A stretch of DNA of 28,627 nt, taken from contig JAFUJS010000011.1 of NCBI GenBank assembly GCA_017468115.1, positions 1 through 28,627 of the forward strand. Direction: 5' to 3'. A program made the translations under genes and the position numbers. Origin of the DNA: Clostridia bacterium (GTDB taxonomy: Bacteria > Bacillota_A > Clostridia > Oscillospirales > CAG-272). Numbering within the stretch: the first letter of the stretch is position 1; each line of letters starts with the position of its first letter. Under the pieces are notes generated by a model. It saw nothing but the letters and a program-made list of their open reading frames with translations, did not search any database and was not told the origin of the DNA. Shown in pieces: positions 1-8,269 of this stretch.

Positions 1-140
1 GGTGGATGAAATCGCTTTCGCGATGAAATCCTGCTTCGCAGGGTTGTATGTAGACGGATTTGATTTCATCCAAGGGCTTGTCCTTGGATTACATCTGAAC
101 GAAGTGAAGATATCAACGTTGATGTGCAACGATTTCATTG
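1..140. repeat. Palindrome-rich repeat cluster built on GATGAAATC
   Basis: Non-coding. The 9-mer GATGAAATC occurs at 5-13 and 22-30, its complement GATTTCATC at 62-70, and the related GATTTCATT at 131-139. Short perfect hairpins sit between them: ATCGC/GCGAT at 11-24, CCTGC/GCAGG at 30-42, CCAAGG/CCTTGG at 70-87, and a 12-bp palindrome ATCAACGTTGAT at 112-123. The pattern resembles dispersed intergenic repeats common in Clostridia. The related motif TCAATGAAA also occurs in the duplicated elements near 9640 and 13925. The window edge cuts the left side, so its full extent is unknown. Confidence 0.55.
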
Positions 141-146
141 AACCAA

Positions 147-198
147 CAGAAAAAGAGGAAACGTTTCGGCTATGAAACCGATTTGTTTCCTCTTTCTG
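147..198. repeat. Nested inverted repeat (terminator- or cruciform-like)
   Basis: The arm at 147-162 (CAGAAAAAGAGGAAAC) is complementary to 185-198 (GTTTCCTCTTTCTG) apart from two extra A residues. A second hairpin, GTTTC/GAAAC, lies inside at 163-178. It could act as a terminator for a gene left of the window or be part of a dispersed repeat. There is no strong U-tract on either side, so repeat is the safer call. Confidence 0.55.
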
Positions 199-205
199 CT
201 TGCGT

Positions 206-639
206 AGGGGTTCCCCAAAGCAAAGTATGAGCTTTGGGGGTTCACGTATATGGGTTTGGGTTTAGCCCATAATGCGTTTGACTGGTCAAGTGCGATGCTC
301 GCATTCAGTGGGATTTTCAAATTCTCCGTTAAGAACACAACGGATTTGAGTGGGTCGTTTTTATTTTTGAATAATGAAAGGATGAGAACAGAGGTTCGAT
401 AATGAGTTTCCAAGAACAGAAGGTGCAAGGCGAAGTGCGATTGGTTAAAACGCATTATGGGTATGCGCAATCCCTATTCTATCATCACGCAAAATGCGCT
501 TTAGTCAGTTCTTTACGCTCAATGCCAAATTGCCCTGTGGGTGCAATTTTGGAATGCTCGACTTTTCAAATTTCAAGCCTTCAAAATCCGTAACAGATGC
601 TTGAGCCTTCAATTGCGCACAGAAAATGTGTAACATTTT
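206..639. other. Hairpin-dense non-coding region, possible structured RNA or decayed repeat
   Basis: No convincing gene is seen. Open frames here, including 402-593 (+) and 135-470 (-), lack ribosome binding sites and recognisable domains. Several stems are visible: CCCCAAAGC 213-221 with 231-239; TGCGA/TCGCA around 291-303; CAAAT-CCGTT 318-330 with AACGGATTTG 339-348; AAATTGC 527-533 with 543-549; and AAAATGT 623-629 with ACATTTT 633-639. A perfect 14-bp inverted pair, 266-279 (CCCATAATGCGTTT) with 448-461, would enclose the middle of the segment. This could be a large structured RNA, a repeat or decayed coding DNA. I cannot tell which from one copy. Confidence 0.4.
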
Positions 640-681
640 GAAACAAGCTATATTTTGTTCACTTCAATTTGCTCTTTTCGA

Positions 682-710
682 TTGACAAAAAGTGACAATT
701 AATGTATAAT
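682..710 (+). promoter_or_regulatory. Consensus sigma-A promoter of the xpt operon
   Basis: TTGACA at 682-687 and TATAAT at 705-710 are separated by exactly 17 bp, a perfect match to the housekeeping consensus. The predicted start near 717 leaves a leader of only about 25 nt before the xpt ATG. That leaves no room for a purine riboswitch aptamer. The palindrome AAAATGT-gta-ACATTTT at 623-639 lies upstream of the -35 and could be a regulator site. Confidence 0.88.
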
Positions 711-742
711 ATATATAAAATCTTTGAATCGAGGTAAGTTAC

Positions 743-1330
743 ATGAATTTCTTGGAGGAACGCATTTCAAAGGATGGTGTTGTGAAGGAAGGCATGGTTC
801 TTAAGGTTGATAGCTTTCTCAACCATCAAATGGACGTGGCGCTTCTTGACCAAATTGGAGAAGAATTTCACCGACGCTTTGCAGATTTGAAGATTACAAA
901 GGTTTTGACAATTGAAGCCTCCGGAATTGCCATCGCTTATGCAGTTGCACGTTGCTTTGGTGTGCCTATGGTATTTGCCAAGAAAGCAAAAAGCATTAAT
1001 ATTGATGGCGATATGTACACTACTGAGGTTGAATCCTTTACTCACAAGAACAAAAATCAAGTTATTGTATCGAAAAAGTTCTTGTCCAGCGAGGATAAAA
1101 TTCTTATTATTGATGACTTCTTAGCAAACGGATGTGCGCTTCAAGGACTTATTTCAATTGCCGAGCAAGCAGGTGCTACTGTTGAGGGCATCGGAATTGT
1201 AATTGAAAAGGGATTTCAGTATGGTGGCAGAAGCATACGCAATCTTGGCTATCGTCTTGAATCTCTTGCAATTGTTGACTCTATGAACGCAGATAACCAA
1301 ACTGTGGTTTTTCGTGAGCAAGCAAAATAG
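743..1330 (+). CDS. xpt: Xanthine phosphoribosyltransferase
   Basis: Converts xanthine (and typically guanine) plus PRPP to the nucleoside monophosphate in cytoplasmic purine salvage. The 195-residue length is normal for Xpt. Seen: an N-terminal MNFLEERI start, the conserved [12 protein letters not shown] segment near residues 55-66, and the PRPP-binding loop [11 protein letters not shown] near 120-130. A GAGGT ribosome binding site at 731-735 sits 7 nt before the ATG, and a consensus promoter lies just upstream. It heads an operon with a BMP-type nucleoside importer, which fits salvage of imported purines. The usual Firmicute purine riboswitch is absent from the leader. Identification is strong; fine substrate preference between xanthine and guanine is not decided by sequence. 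Confidence 0.95.
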   Translation: MNFLEERISKDGVVKEGMVLKVDSFLNHQMDVALLDQIGEEFHRRFADLKITKVLTIEASGIAIAYAVARCFGVPMVFAKKAKSINIDGDMYTTEVESFTHKNKNQVIVSKKFLSSEDKILIIDDFLANGCALQGLISIAEQAGATVEGIGIVIEKGFQYGGRSIRNLGYRLESLAIVDSMNADNQTVVFREQAK

Positions 1331-1419
1331 TCCCGATTTTCACGTCGTTTCTTTTTTTGATTTATAAGGCTTGTCCTTGTAGATAAATATCATTTTTATT
1401 TTTTAGGAGGAATTCCATC

Positions 1420-2622
1420 ATGTCCAAAAAGATTTTATCTTTGGTCCTGGCAACCATCATGATTGTCGGTGTTGTTTTCGCATTTAGTTCTTGCGGCGAC
1501 ACAGACAATGGGGTTAAGGCAGCATTGATCTGCCTACACGGTGACAGCTCTACCTATGATAAGAACTTTATTGACGCATTCAAGCAAGCATGCGCAAACA
1601 AGGGTCTTACCGAGGAAAACTACACCATCATCACTGATATCCCTGAGGGTACAGCATGCTACGATAAGGCAGCTGACTTCGCTGACAACGGCTACGACGT
1701 TGTTTTTGCTGATTCATTCGGTCACGAGCCTTATATGATTCAAGCAGCAAAAGAGTTTACTGACGTACAGTTCTGTCACGCAACAGGTACTAAGGCACAC
1801 ACTGAGGGTCTTGCAAACTATCAAAACGCTTTCGCTTCCATCTATCAAGGTAGATATCTTGCAGGTGTTGCAGCAGGCTTGAAGCTTGTTGAGCTCTATG
1901 GCGATGCTGAGGGTAATGTTTCTGACGAAAACGCAAAAATCGGTTACGTTGGTGCTCATCCTTATGCAGAGGTTGTTTCCGGCTATACTGCTTTCTATCT
2001 TGGCGTAAAGAGCGTTGTTGAAAACGTAACTATGGAGGTTCGTTACACAGGTTCTTGGTACGATGAAACCGCTGAGAAGACCACCGCTGAGGCTTTGATT
2101 GGTGCAGGCTGCAAGCTCATTTCTCAGCACGCTGACTCCATGGGCGCTCCAACCGCTTGTGAAACCGCAGGTATCCCTAACGTTTCTTACAACGGTGCAA
2201 CAGGAAAGAACACATTTGTAATCGCTTCCAGAATTGACTGGGTTCCATACTTCGAATATATGCTTGATTGCGTAATTAACGGCACAGACATTGCTGATGA
2301 CTGGACCGGCACATTGGCTAACGGCGCCGTTAAGATTACTGCTGTTGGCGCTGCTGCTGCAGAAGGAACTCAAGCTAAGCTTGACGAGGTTGTTGCTAAG
2401 TTGAATGACGGCACACTTAAGGTTTTCGATTGCTCAACATTTACTGTTGATGGCGAGCATTTGACAGAATACCTTGCAGACGTTGACGATGCAGGCGACT
2501 TTGTTCCAGAGACTAACGTAATCAGAACTGAGAACGGCATAACCTTCTTTGATGAGAGCGCAGACCGTTCTGCTCCTTATTTCGATATTCGTATCGACGG
2601 CATCACAGAAATTAACAATTAA
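1420..2622 (+). CDS. BMP-family nucleoside-binding lipoprotein
   Basis: Substrate-binding component of an ABC importer, anchored outside the membrane by a lipid. The first 24 residues form a lipoprotein signal: KK, a hydrophobic stretch, then a lipobox ending FSSC with the modified Cys at residue 25. The mature part matches the BMP/PnrA/Med family, with the fold-typical ADSFGHEPYM near 106-115 and YQGRYLAGVAAGL near 144-156. At 400 residues it is somewhat longer than the usual ~350. AGGAGG at 1405-1410 gives an ideal start. It lies 89 nt after xpt with no clear terminator between, so cotranscription is likely. The neighbouring Xpt suggests purine nucleosides or bases as ligand (inference); known family members bind guanosine, inosine and related nucleosides. 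Confidence 0.93.
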   Translation: MSKKILSLVLATIMIVGVVFAFSSCGDTDNGVKAALICLHGDSSTYDKNFIDAFKQACANKGLTEENYTIITDIPEGTACYDKAADFADNGYDVVFADSFGHEPYMIQAAKEFTDVQFCHATGTKAHTEGLANYQNAFASIYQGRYLAGVAAGLKLVELYGDAEGNVSDENAKIGYVGAHPYAEVVSGYTAFYLGVKSVVENVTMEVRYTGSWYDETAEKTTAEALIGAGCKLISQHADSMGAPTACETAGIPNVSYNGATGKNTFVIASRIDWVPYFEYMLDCVINGTDIADDWTGTLANGAVKITAVGAAAAEGTQAKLDEVVAKLNDGTLKVFDCSTFTVDGEHLTEYLADVDDAGDFVPETNVIRTENGITFFDESADRSAPYFDIRIDGITEINN

Positions 2623-2649
2623 TTCTTTTTACCGATTACTCAAGCACAA

Positions 2650-2708
2650 GCTTTTATCGGCATAATAAAAGCATAGGGGTTGTCGTTTTTTGCGGCAACC
2701 CTTTATGC
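2650..2708 (+). other. Two overlapping hairpins after the binding-protein gene
   Basis: GCTTTTAT 2650-2657 pairs with ATAAAAGC 2665-2672. An overlapping stem pairs GCATAGGGGTTG (from 2671) with CAACCCTTTATGC (ending 2708) around a T-rich loop. The two share bases 2671-2672, so their bases compete at the junction. No U-tract follows, so full termination is doubtful. Such structures commonly let an abundant binding protein be made in excess over its ATPase and permeases by stopping part of the transcripts or protecting the 3' end. Confidence 0.55.
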
Positions 2709-2808
2709 GATTATTTCAAAAAACTTTTAATGCCAATACAGGGGTTATCTGTTCCAAAGGGTTTCGCCTCACCCCTTAAGGCATACCATACACAAGAAGG
2801 AGAAAAAT

Positions 2809-4545
2809 GTGGAAAAGCAAACAGTAATTGAGCTTCGTGGCATTACAAAGCGTTTTGGCTCGAGCATCATTGCGAACAATAACGTTTCCATGGACGTTAA
2901 AAAAGGGGAAATTCTTTCCATTCTTGGTGAGAATGGTTGTGGAAAAACAACCCTAATGAATATGCTGGCAGGCATCTACTATCCCGACGAGGGAACCATC
3001 TTCATTCGTGGTGAAGAGGCTATTATTCGCTCCCCAAAGGATGCCTTTCGTTACAATATAGGTATGATACATCAGCATTTTAAGCTGATTGACGTTTTTA
3101 CCGCCGCCGAGAACATTGTTATCGGTACTGATAGTGGTAAAAAATATGATATTAAAGAAGCAAAAAACCGTATTAGCACGATGAGTGAAAAATACGGATT
3201 CCATATAGAATTAGATAAAAAGATTTACGAGATGTCAGTCTCTGAAAAGCAGACTGTGGAGATAGTCAAGGCTCTTTACCGTGGTGCCGACGTTCTTATT
3301 TTGGACGAGCCGACAGCGGTATTGACCCCACAGGAGATTGAACGTCTTTTTGAAGTACTTCGTGCAATGCGTGAGGATGGCAAGTCGGTCATTATTATCA
3401 CTCATAAGCTCAACGAGGTTATGGAAATTTCGGACCGTGTAACAGTGCTTCGCAAGGGCGAGCATATAAAAACGGTAGCTACCTCCGAAACCAACGAAAA
3501 GGAGCTAGCCGATATGATGGTGGGACAAAAGGTCACACTCAACATTGATCGTCCCTTGCCTGAAAATCCCAAGCTTCGTCTTAGCGTAGAGGGGCTTTCT
3601 CTTCTTGGAACAGAGGGATACCTGTTGCTTGATAACGTAAGCTTCGACGCATATAGCGGAGAAATTCTTGGTATTGCAGGTATTGCAGGAAGCGGTCAAA
3701 GAGAGCTGCTTGAATCCATTGCCGGTCTTCACCATCTGCAGAATGGACAAATCACTTATTACAACCCTAAAAAGAATTTGCCAATTACCTTCTATCACAA
3801 GACTATGGAGCGTGTGTTAGAATTGGCAAGCGAGGGAATGCTACGCTATGCCGACGGCAGCGATTTCACAGGTAAGGATGAAAAAGGAAAATTACTCCCG
3901 AAGAAGGAAATCCGTTCAAAGGTTGAGGCGGGAGAAATCTTTTTCAAGGAAGACGAAATCATCAATTTGCGTGAAAAGACACCACTACAAATACGTGAGC
4001 TGGGCGTTCGCTTCTCTTTTGTCCCCGAGGACCGTCTCGGAATGGGACTTGTGGGCGATATGGACATCATTGACAATATGATGCTTCGTAGTTATCGTCG
4101 TGGAAAATCGGTTTTGGTTGACCGTAAGGCTCCTGAAAGCCTTGCTAACGAAATTGTTGAAAAGCTTCAGGTTGTAACACCAAACACCCACACTCCTGTA
4201 CGCCGTCTTTCCGGTGGTAACGTTCAAAAGGTGCTTGTCGGACGAGAAATTGCCGCCGGACCTCGTGTTTTGATGGCTGCGTATCCTGTGCGAGGTCTCG
4301 ACATAAACTCCTCTTACACCATTTATAACCTTCTAACCGAGCAAAAGAAAAACGATGTTGCCGTAATTTTCGTGGGCGAGGATCTTGACGTGCTTTTGGC
4401 TCTCTGCGATCGCATTTTGGTAATTGCAGGCGGTAAGGTTATGGGCATAGTTGATGCGCGTAAGGCAAAAAAGGAAGAAATCGGTCTTATGATGACCGGT
4501 ACTGCCATTGAAAATGAAAAAAGCAAGAAGGGAGGAAGCTTGTAA
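2809..4545 (+). CDS. Nucleoside ABC importer, double ATPase subunit
   Basis: Cytoplasmic ATPase with two fused nucleotide-binding domains, of the type that powers BMP-dependent nucleoside uptake. Domain 1: Walker A GENGCGKTT at 40-48, Q-loop near 88-90, signature VSEKQ at 144-148, Walker B LILDEPTA at 163-170, switch His 199. Domain 2: degenerate Walker A GIAGSGQREL at 291-300, VPEDR at 405-409, LSGGN at 467-471, then AYPVRGLD in place of Walker B, as usual for this class. GTG start at 2809, 6 nt after AGGAG (2798-2802); the overlapping ATG at 2807 is in the wrong frame. At 578 residues it is about 65 longer than relatives because of extra sequence around residues 318-375 in domain 2. Confidence 0.93.
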   Translation: MEKQTVIELRGITKRFGSSIIANNNVSMDVKKGEILSILGENGCGKTTLMNMLAGIYYPDEGTIFIRGEEAIIRSPKDAFRYNIGMIHQHFKLIDVFTAAENIVIGTDSGKKYDIKEAKNRISTMSEKYGFHIELDKKIYEMSVSEKQTVEIVKALYRGADVLILDEPTAVLTPQEIERLFEVLRAMREDGKSVIIITHKLNEVMEISDRVTVLRKGEHIKTVATSETNEKELADMMVGQKVTLNIDRPLPENPKLRLSVEGLSLLGTEGYLLLDNVSFDAYSGEILGIAGIAGSGQRELLESIAGLHHLQNGQITYYNPKKNLPITFYHKTMERVLELASEGMLRYADGSDFTGKDEKGKLLPKKEIRSKVEAGEIFFKEDEIINLREKTPLQIRELGVRFSFVPEDRLGMGLVGDMDIIDNMMLRSYRRGKSVLVDRKAPESLANEIVEKLQVVTPNTHTPVRRLSGGNVQKVLVGREIAAGPRVLMAAYPVRGLDINSSYTIYNLLTEQKKNDVAVIFVGEDLDVLLALCDRILVIAGGKVMGIVDARKAKKEEIGLMMTGTAIENEKSKKGGSL

Positions 4546-4557
4546 AGCTCTTTGTCT

Positions 4558-5700
4558 ATGGAAAAGCAACAAACAAAACAAAATCAAGTCAAAAAAGAAC
4601 CCTTTATCCGTCTTGTTAAGCGTGATGGGCTAAGTAGATGGAAGGTTGTTCTGATATATGCTATTGCGATTGTTGCGAGTCTTTTAATCTCTTCGATTAT
4701 TTGTTCTCTGTTTTCTTCGCAAAATCCCTTTGCATTTTTTGCTTCACTATTCAGCGGAGCATTTGGCTCCTCTCGTAGAATCTGGATACTTTTACAGGAT
4801 ACCGCTCTGCTTCTTGGTGTTGCAGTAGCGCTTGTTCCCGCTTTTAAGATGAAGTTTTGGAACCTTGGCGGAAACGGACAAATTCTTATAGGCTGTCTTG
4901 CTGCAATCTCTTGTATGTATTATCTTGGTGGAAAGATTCCCGATTTTCTGCTTATTATCCTGATGACTGTTGCAAGCGCTTCAGCCGGTGCTCTTTGGGG
5001 AGTTCTTCCTGCTATATTCAAGGCACAATTCGGCACTAATGAGTCACTTTTTACACTTATGCTCAACTATATTGCCACCGGTCTTGTATCTATGTTTATT
5101 ACCATTTGGGTAAAAAGCGGCTCCGGAGTTTTGGAGCCATTAAGTGCAGGCAACTTCCCTGACCTATTCGGAAATAAGCATTTACTTACAGTTTTAGTAT
5201 TTTTCATTCTCGCCGGGCTTATGTATTTTTACTTGAAATATACAAAGCACGGATATGAAATTGCGGTAGTAGGCGACAGCCCAAACACTGCAAAGTATAT
5301 CGGTATTGACGTGAAGCGTGTTATCATCCGTACTATGATTATTTCCGGTGCTCTTTCCGGCATTGTCGGACTCTTCATTGCAGGTGGAATAAATCATACA
5401 ATTGATACTGCTTCAGCTAATAATATGGGCTTTACAGCTATTATGGCAACATGGCTTGCCTCCTTCAATCCACTTATGATGATGGGTACTTGCTTCTTTA
5501 TCACCTTTATTTCAAAAGGAATGCTGGAGGTTAGAGGCAATTTTGGATTTACAAACGACAGTGTTGCAAATATTGTTATTGGTCTTATATATTTCTGCGT
5601 AATCGCATGCAACTTCTTCATCACATACAAGGTGGTTTTTCGCAAGAAAAGTATAAAAGCATCAGAAAACGTTGAAAAGAAAGGAGAAAATAAAGTATGA
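4558..5700 (+). CDS. Nucleoside ABC importer permease 1
   Basis: Integral membrane subunit of the BPD_transp_2 family, related to the permeases of guanosine/nucleoside importers. After a charged cytoplasmic N-terminus (residues 1-30) there are about eight or more hydrophobic segments. Family-typical stretches include the WNLGGNGQILIGCLAA segment near residue 100 and the AVVGDSPNTAKYIGI loop near 240. The start is uncertain: ATG at 4558 is preferred, TTG at 4552 is in frame, and the stop of the previous gene (4543-4545) blocks anything earlier. GGAGG at 4531-4535 is rather far from both, so translation may depend on coupling to the ATPase gene. Its stop overlaps the start of the second permease by 4 bp (ATGA). 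Confidence 0.92.
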   Translation: MEKQQTKQNQVKKEPFIRLVKRDGLSRWKVVLIYAIAIVASLLISSIICSLFSSQNPFAFFASLFSGAFGSSRRIWILLQDTALLLGVAVALVPAFKMKFWNLGGNGQILIGCLAAISCMYYLGGKIPDFLLIILMTVASASAGALWGVLPAIFKAQFGTNESLFTLMLNYIATGLVSMFITIWVKSGSGVLEPLSAGNFPDLFGNKHLLTVLVFFILAGLMYFYLKYTKHGYEIAVVGDSPNTAKYIGIDVKRVIIRTMIISGALSGIVGLFIAGGINHTIDTASANNMGFTAIMATWLASFNPLMMMGTCFFITFISKGMLEVRGNFGFTNDSVANIVIGLIYFCVIACNFFITYKVVFRKKSIKASENVEKKGENKV

Positions 5701-6659
5701 CGCTCTTTTTTGTGTCGGCAATCTCAGTTGCAACCGTTCTTTTGTATGGTTGCGTCGGTGAGATAATTACCGAAAAGGCCGGACATCTAAACCTTGGCAT
5801 CCCCGGAATTATGTGTATGGGATGCGCAGGCGGTTGTCTTGGAGTTTCTCTTTATTATAATGGACTATCGTCTCCTGAAGAAGCCTCGTGGTTTCTGCTT
5901 ATTTTAGTCTCTCTGCTTTTTTCTATGGTGTTTTCATCAGCGCTTGGCGGAATTTACGCTCTTTTGACTGTAACGCTTCGCTGTAACCAAAACATTACAG
6001 GTCTTGCTATTACCATTTTCGGCAGTGGTGCGACCAACTTCATTATGTCCTTCGTGGATCGTACCCACTTCGACCCTGCAGGTAAGCTGATTTCTTCATA
6101 TCTTCCCTTTGCAGATTCTCTTGGCGGATTCGGTAGCATTTTCTTCGGACACGGAATTTTTGTATACCTCGCCATCGCTTTAGCAATTATTTGCTCTTTT
6201 GTATTGAACAAAACCCGCATTGGTCTTCATCTTCGTGCGGTAGGCGAAAGCCCTGCTACTGCTGATGCAGCAGGCATTAACGTTACTCTTTACAAATATG
6301 TAGCGATTCTTTCAGGAAGTGCAATTGCAGGCTTTGGAGGCTTCTACTATATTATGGACTATATCAAGGGAAGCTGGGAAAATGCAGCTACCATCGAGGC
6401 ATTTGGATGGTTAGCCATTGCCCTTGTTATATTTGTTCTTTGGAAGCCAAGCATTGGTATTTTCGGTGCGGTTTTGTTCGGTGCTTGCTTCATCGTAGCA
6501 TTTGTCGTTCCAAACATTACACCTACACAAAGAGAAATCATAAAAATGCTTCCTTATGTGGTTACCATAGTAGTGCTCATTTTGACAAGCATCCGCAAAA
6601 AGCGTGAGTATCAGCCACCCGCCTCTCTCGGACTTTCCTATTTCCGTGAGGATAGATAA
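5697..6659 (+). CDS. Nucleoside ABC importer permease 2
   Basis: Second membrane subunit of the importer, BPD_transp_2 family, 320 residues, which is a normal length. It is hydrophobic throughout. It has the family features EIITEKAGHLNLGIPGIM near residues 22-39 and GLHLRAVGESPATADAAGI near 178-196, close to the paired loop of permease 1. The ATG overlaps the permease 1 stop (ATGA), and AGGAG at about 5682-5686 lies inside the upstream gene, so translation is coupled. It is the last gene of the operon and is followed by a strong terminator. The subunit set (lipoprotein, double ATPase, two permeases) is complete. Confidence 0.92.
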   Translation: MTLFFVSAISVATVLLYGCVGEIITEKAGHLNLGIPGIMCMGCAGGCLGVSLYYNGLSSPEEASWFLLILVSLLFSMVFSSALGGIYALLTVTLRCNQNITGLAITIFGSGATNFIMSFVDRTHFDPAGKLISSYLPFADSLGGFGSIFFGHGIFVYLAIALAIICSFVLNKTRIGLHLRAVGESPATADAAGINVTLYKYVAILSGSAIAGFGGFYYIMDYIKGSWENAATIEAFGWLAIALVIFVLWKPSIGIFGAVLFGACFIVAFVVPNITPTQREIIKMLPYVVTIVVLILTSIRKKREYQPPASLGLSYFREDR

Positions 6660-6727
6660 ATAACGCAGATATACGATTTGCGTATGGTGCTTTATTAAAT
6701 ACGCGCGCTTAGGTTTTAATTAAAATT

Positions 6728-6759
6728 AAAGGGCTACTCGTTTTGAGTAGCCCTTTTTG
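6728..6759. terminator. Bidirectional terminator between converging operons
   Basis: Perfect 12-bp stem AAAGGGCTACTC (6728-6739) with GAGTAGCCCTTT (6745-6756) and a 5-nt loop, followed by T-rich sequence. An A-rich flank on the left serves as U-tract for the minus strand. It ends the nucleoside importer operon (+) and the glycosidase-like gene ending at 6775 (-). Confidence 0.9.
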
Positions 6760-6774
6760 TTTTATGATTTGCTT

Positions 6775-8253
6775 TTAGTCAACGATAATTTCTGCTCTTT
6801 CAACATTTATACTGTCCGAATCCAGCATATAATTTATTCTGTCAATAACGGCGATTGAAAGCGTGTTTGCTCCGTTCTTAAGAAGGCTACTATCAACCCT
6901 TGCTTTAATTTCCAAAATAGGTGTAGGATTTGAATTTAAGCAGTTGGCGGTATATACCGCAGGCTGTGGGTTGGGCCAAAAGATTTGCTGGTCCTTATAG
7001 CAATAATCCTCTGAAAAGTCCTGTATTAGAGTCTCGTTTAAGAATATTCTAAATTTGTCGCAGGAGGATTTTGCATTTGTTATAACAAATCTTACCTCTA
7101 CATTTCTATCCTTAAAATCTCCGCACACATCAATTTTTATATCAAGCGGAGTTTCATCGTTTGGAATAGGTGCAGGAAGGGGGGCGAAAACATTATTTCC
7201 TCCGCAGCCCGTTAAAAACGGATAACCGCCTCTTCGGTCTGCTGCATATCTTAAGGCTTTATCCTTGGAATTTACCTCGCCTAAAATATTATAAAAATCG
7301 ACACAATCCGGTCCCAGACAATGTAATATTTCTTCAGGGGGAAGCAATTTATAAAGCTCCTCATAGGGTGCAGGTACAAAGTTAAATACAACTACTCCAT
7401 CAGTTCCCTTGTAAGTCCAGTTAGATAACATTCCACGATAGAAATCGCTTGTCTGATTATGGTGTCCCTCAGCCACGTGTCCTGCATCCCAACAGGTATA
7501 AACCAGGGTGTTTGTGCCTTCTGTAATTTTTTTATACCAATCAATATCGGGATTAATGGTTCTTGAGCCTCCAACAACAAAGTCTACCAGATTGTTTTTA
7601 GCCCACTTTTCAACGTCAAAGCCATCTATATGACAAGATTCTTGGTTTTCGGGAAGCTTAGCCCCTACTATAACCTGACGCCCAAGCTTGTTCATATTAT
7701 CTCTTAGCTTGCTCATAAACTCTGTCGCACATTCTCTGTGCTCCCATTGCTTGCCGACGGGAAGACACGGAAGGTGTCTTAAAAAGTCTATGCAAATTCC
7801 GTCAAAGGAGTATTCGGTCATAATTTTTGTTATGTAATCAAGCTTAAATGCCTGTAGCTCTTGTGAGGCTAAATTCCATAGTCCCTCTTGCCACCAGGTT
7901 TTAATAACCCAATCCTTGTGCTTTTGCTTTATTTCGTTTCTACCCGACGCCAAATTCGTCTCCACCTCAGAAACACGATGAAGACAATAGGCTTTGATTC
8001 CACGCTTATGGCACTCATCTATAATGCGCCCCATAATATTTATGCCCTTGGCTTGAAATTTTTTATATATTTTAGTATTGTTACAGGGACTTTCCTGCTC
8101 CATAAAGCAATGTCCCTCCCAAAAAATCGCATCTACCTTTACGCCCTTCTTATCGACGCAGTAAAAAAGCCACTCCATCAGCTTATCTTCGGGAATATTT
8201 GCGATTTCTCCCGCATAAGGATCCATTTGAATTATAAACCTTGTTTGTTTCAA
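6775..8253 (-). CDS. Uncharacterised TIM-barrel glycosidase-like protein
   Basis: Cytoplasmic (no signal peptide) protein of about 492 residues. The N-terminal ~330 residues look like a (beta/alpha)8 barrel of the broad GHL10/'family 10-like' group. Visible strand-end motifs (numbered from the upstream TTG at 8277) are VDAIFWEGHCFM near 48-59, IKAYCLHRVSEVE near 94-106, FDGICIDFLRHLP at 158-170 with Asp164 as a candidate catalytic residue, and GTDGVVVFNF near 291-300. The C-terminal ~150 residues look like a beta-sandwich. Start chosen at TTG 8253 because AAGGAG lies 9 nt upstream (8263-8268); TTG 8277 has no such site and overlaps the MFS gene. It follows the MFS permease by 16 nt, so it probably acts on what that protein imports. 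Substrate unknown. Confidence 0.72.
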   Translation of the reverse strand: MKQTRFIIQMDPYAGEIANIPEDKLMEWLFYCVDKKGVKVDAIFWEGHCFMEQESPCNNTKIYKKFQAKGINIMGRIIDECHKRGIKAYCLHRVSEVETNLASGRNEIKQKHKDWVIKTWWQEGLWNLASQELQAFKLDYITKIMTEYSFDGICIDFLRHLPCLPVGKQWEHRECATEFMSKLRDNMNKLGRQVIVGAKLPENQESCHIDGFDVEKWAKNNLVDFVVGGSRTINPDIDWYKKITEGTNTLVYTCWDAGHVAEGHHNQTSDFYRGMLSNWTYKGTDGVVVFNFVPAPYEELYKLLPPEEILHCLGPDCVDFYNILGEVNSKDKALRYAADRRGGYPFLTGCGGNNVFAPLPAPIPNDETPLDIKIDVCGDFKDRNVEVRFVITNAKSSCDKFRIFLNETLIQDFSEDYCYKDQQIFWPNPQPAVYTANCLNSNPTPILEIKARVDSSLLKNGANTLSIAVIDRINYMLDSDSINVERAEIIVD

Positions 8254-8269
8254 TTTCCTTTGCTCCTTT

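Noticed and set aside
1..140. CRISPR array from the repeated GATGAAATC
   Set aside because: Units are only 9 bp, irregularly spaced and partly inverted; no cas genes are present.
135..593. Open frames on both strands in the first 600 bp (111 and 63 residues)
   Set aside because: No ribosome binding site, no recognisable domain, and they run through hairpins and repeats. More likely incidental frames in a non-coding repeat region.
600..742. Purine riboswitch upstream of xpt
   Set aside because: The predicted leader is about 25 nt, and the conserved purine aptamer loops are not seen upstream either.
1714..2373. 219-residue antisense frame opposite the BMP lipoprotein gene
   Set aside because: It is a shadow of a strongly supported gene, rich in Cys and Ser as expected from reverse-reading a coding sequence, with no start signal.
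2807..2811. ATG at 2807 as start of the ABC ATPase
   Set aside because: Wrong frame. The in-frame GTG at 2809 gives the family-typical N-terminus and good spacing from AGGAG.
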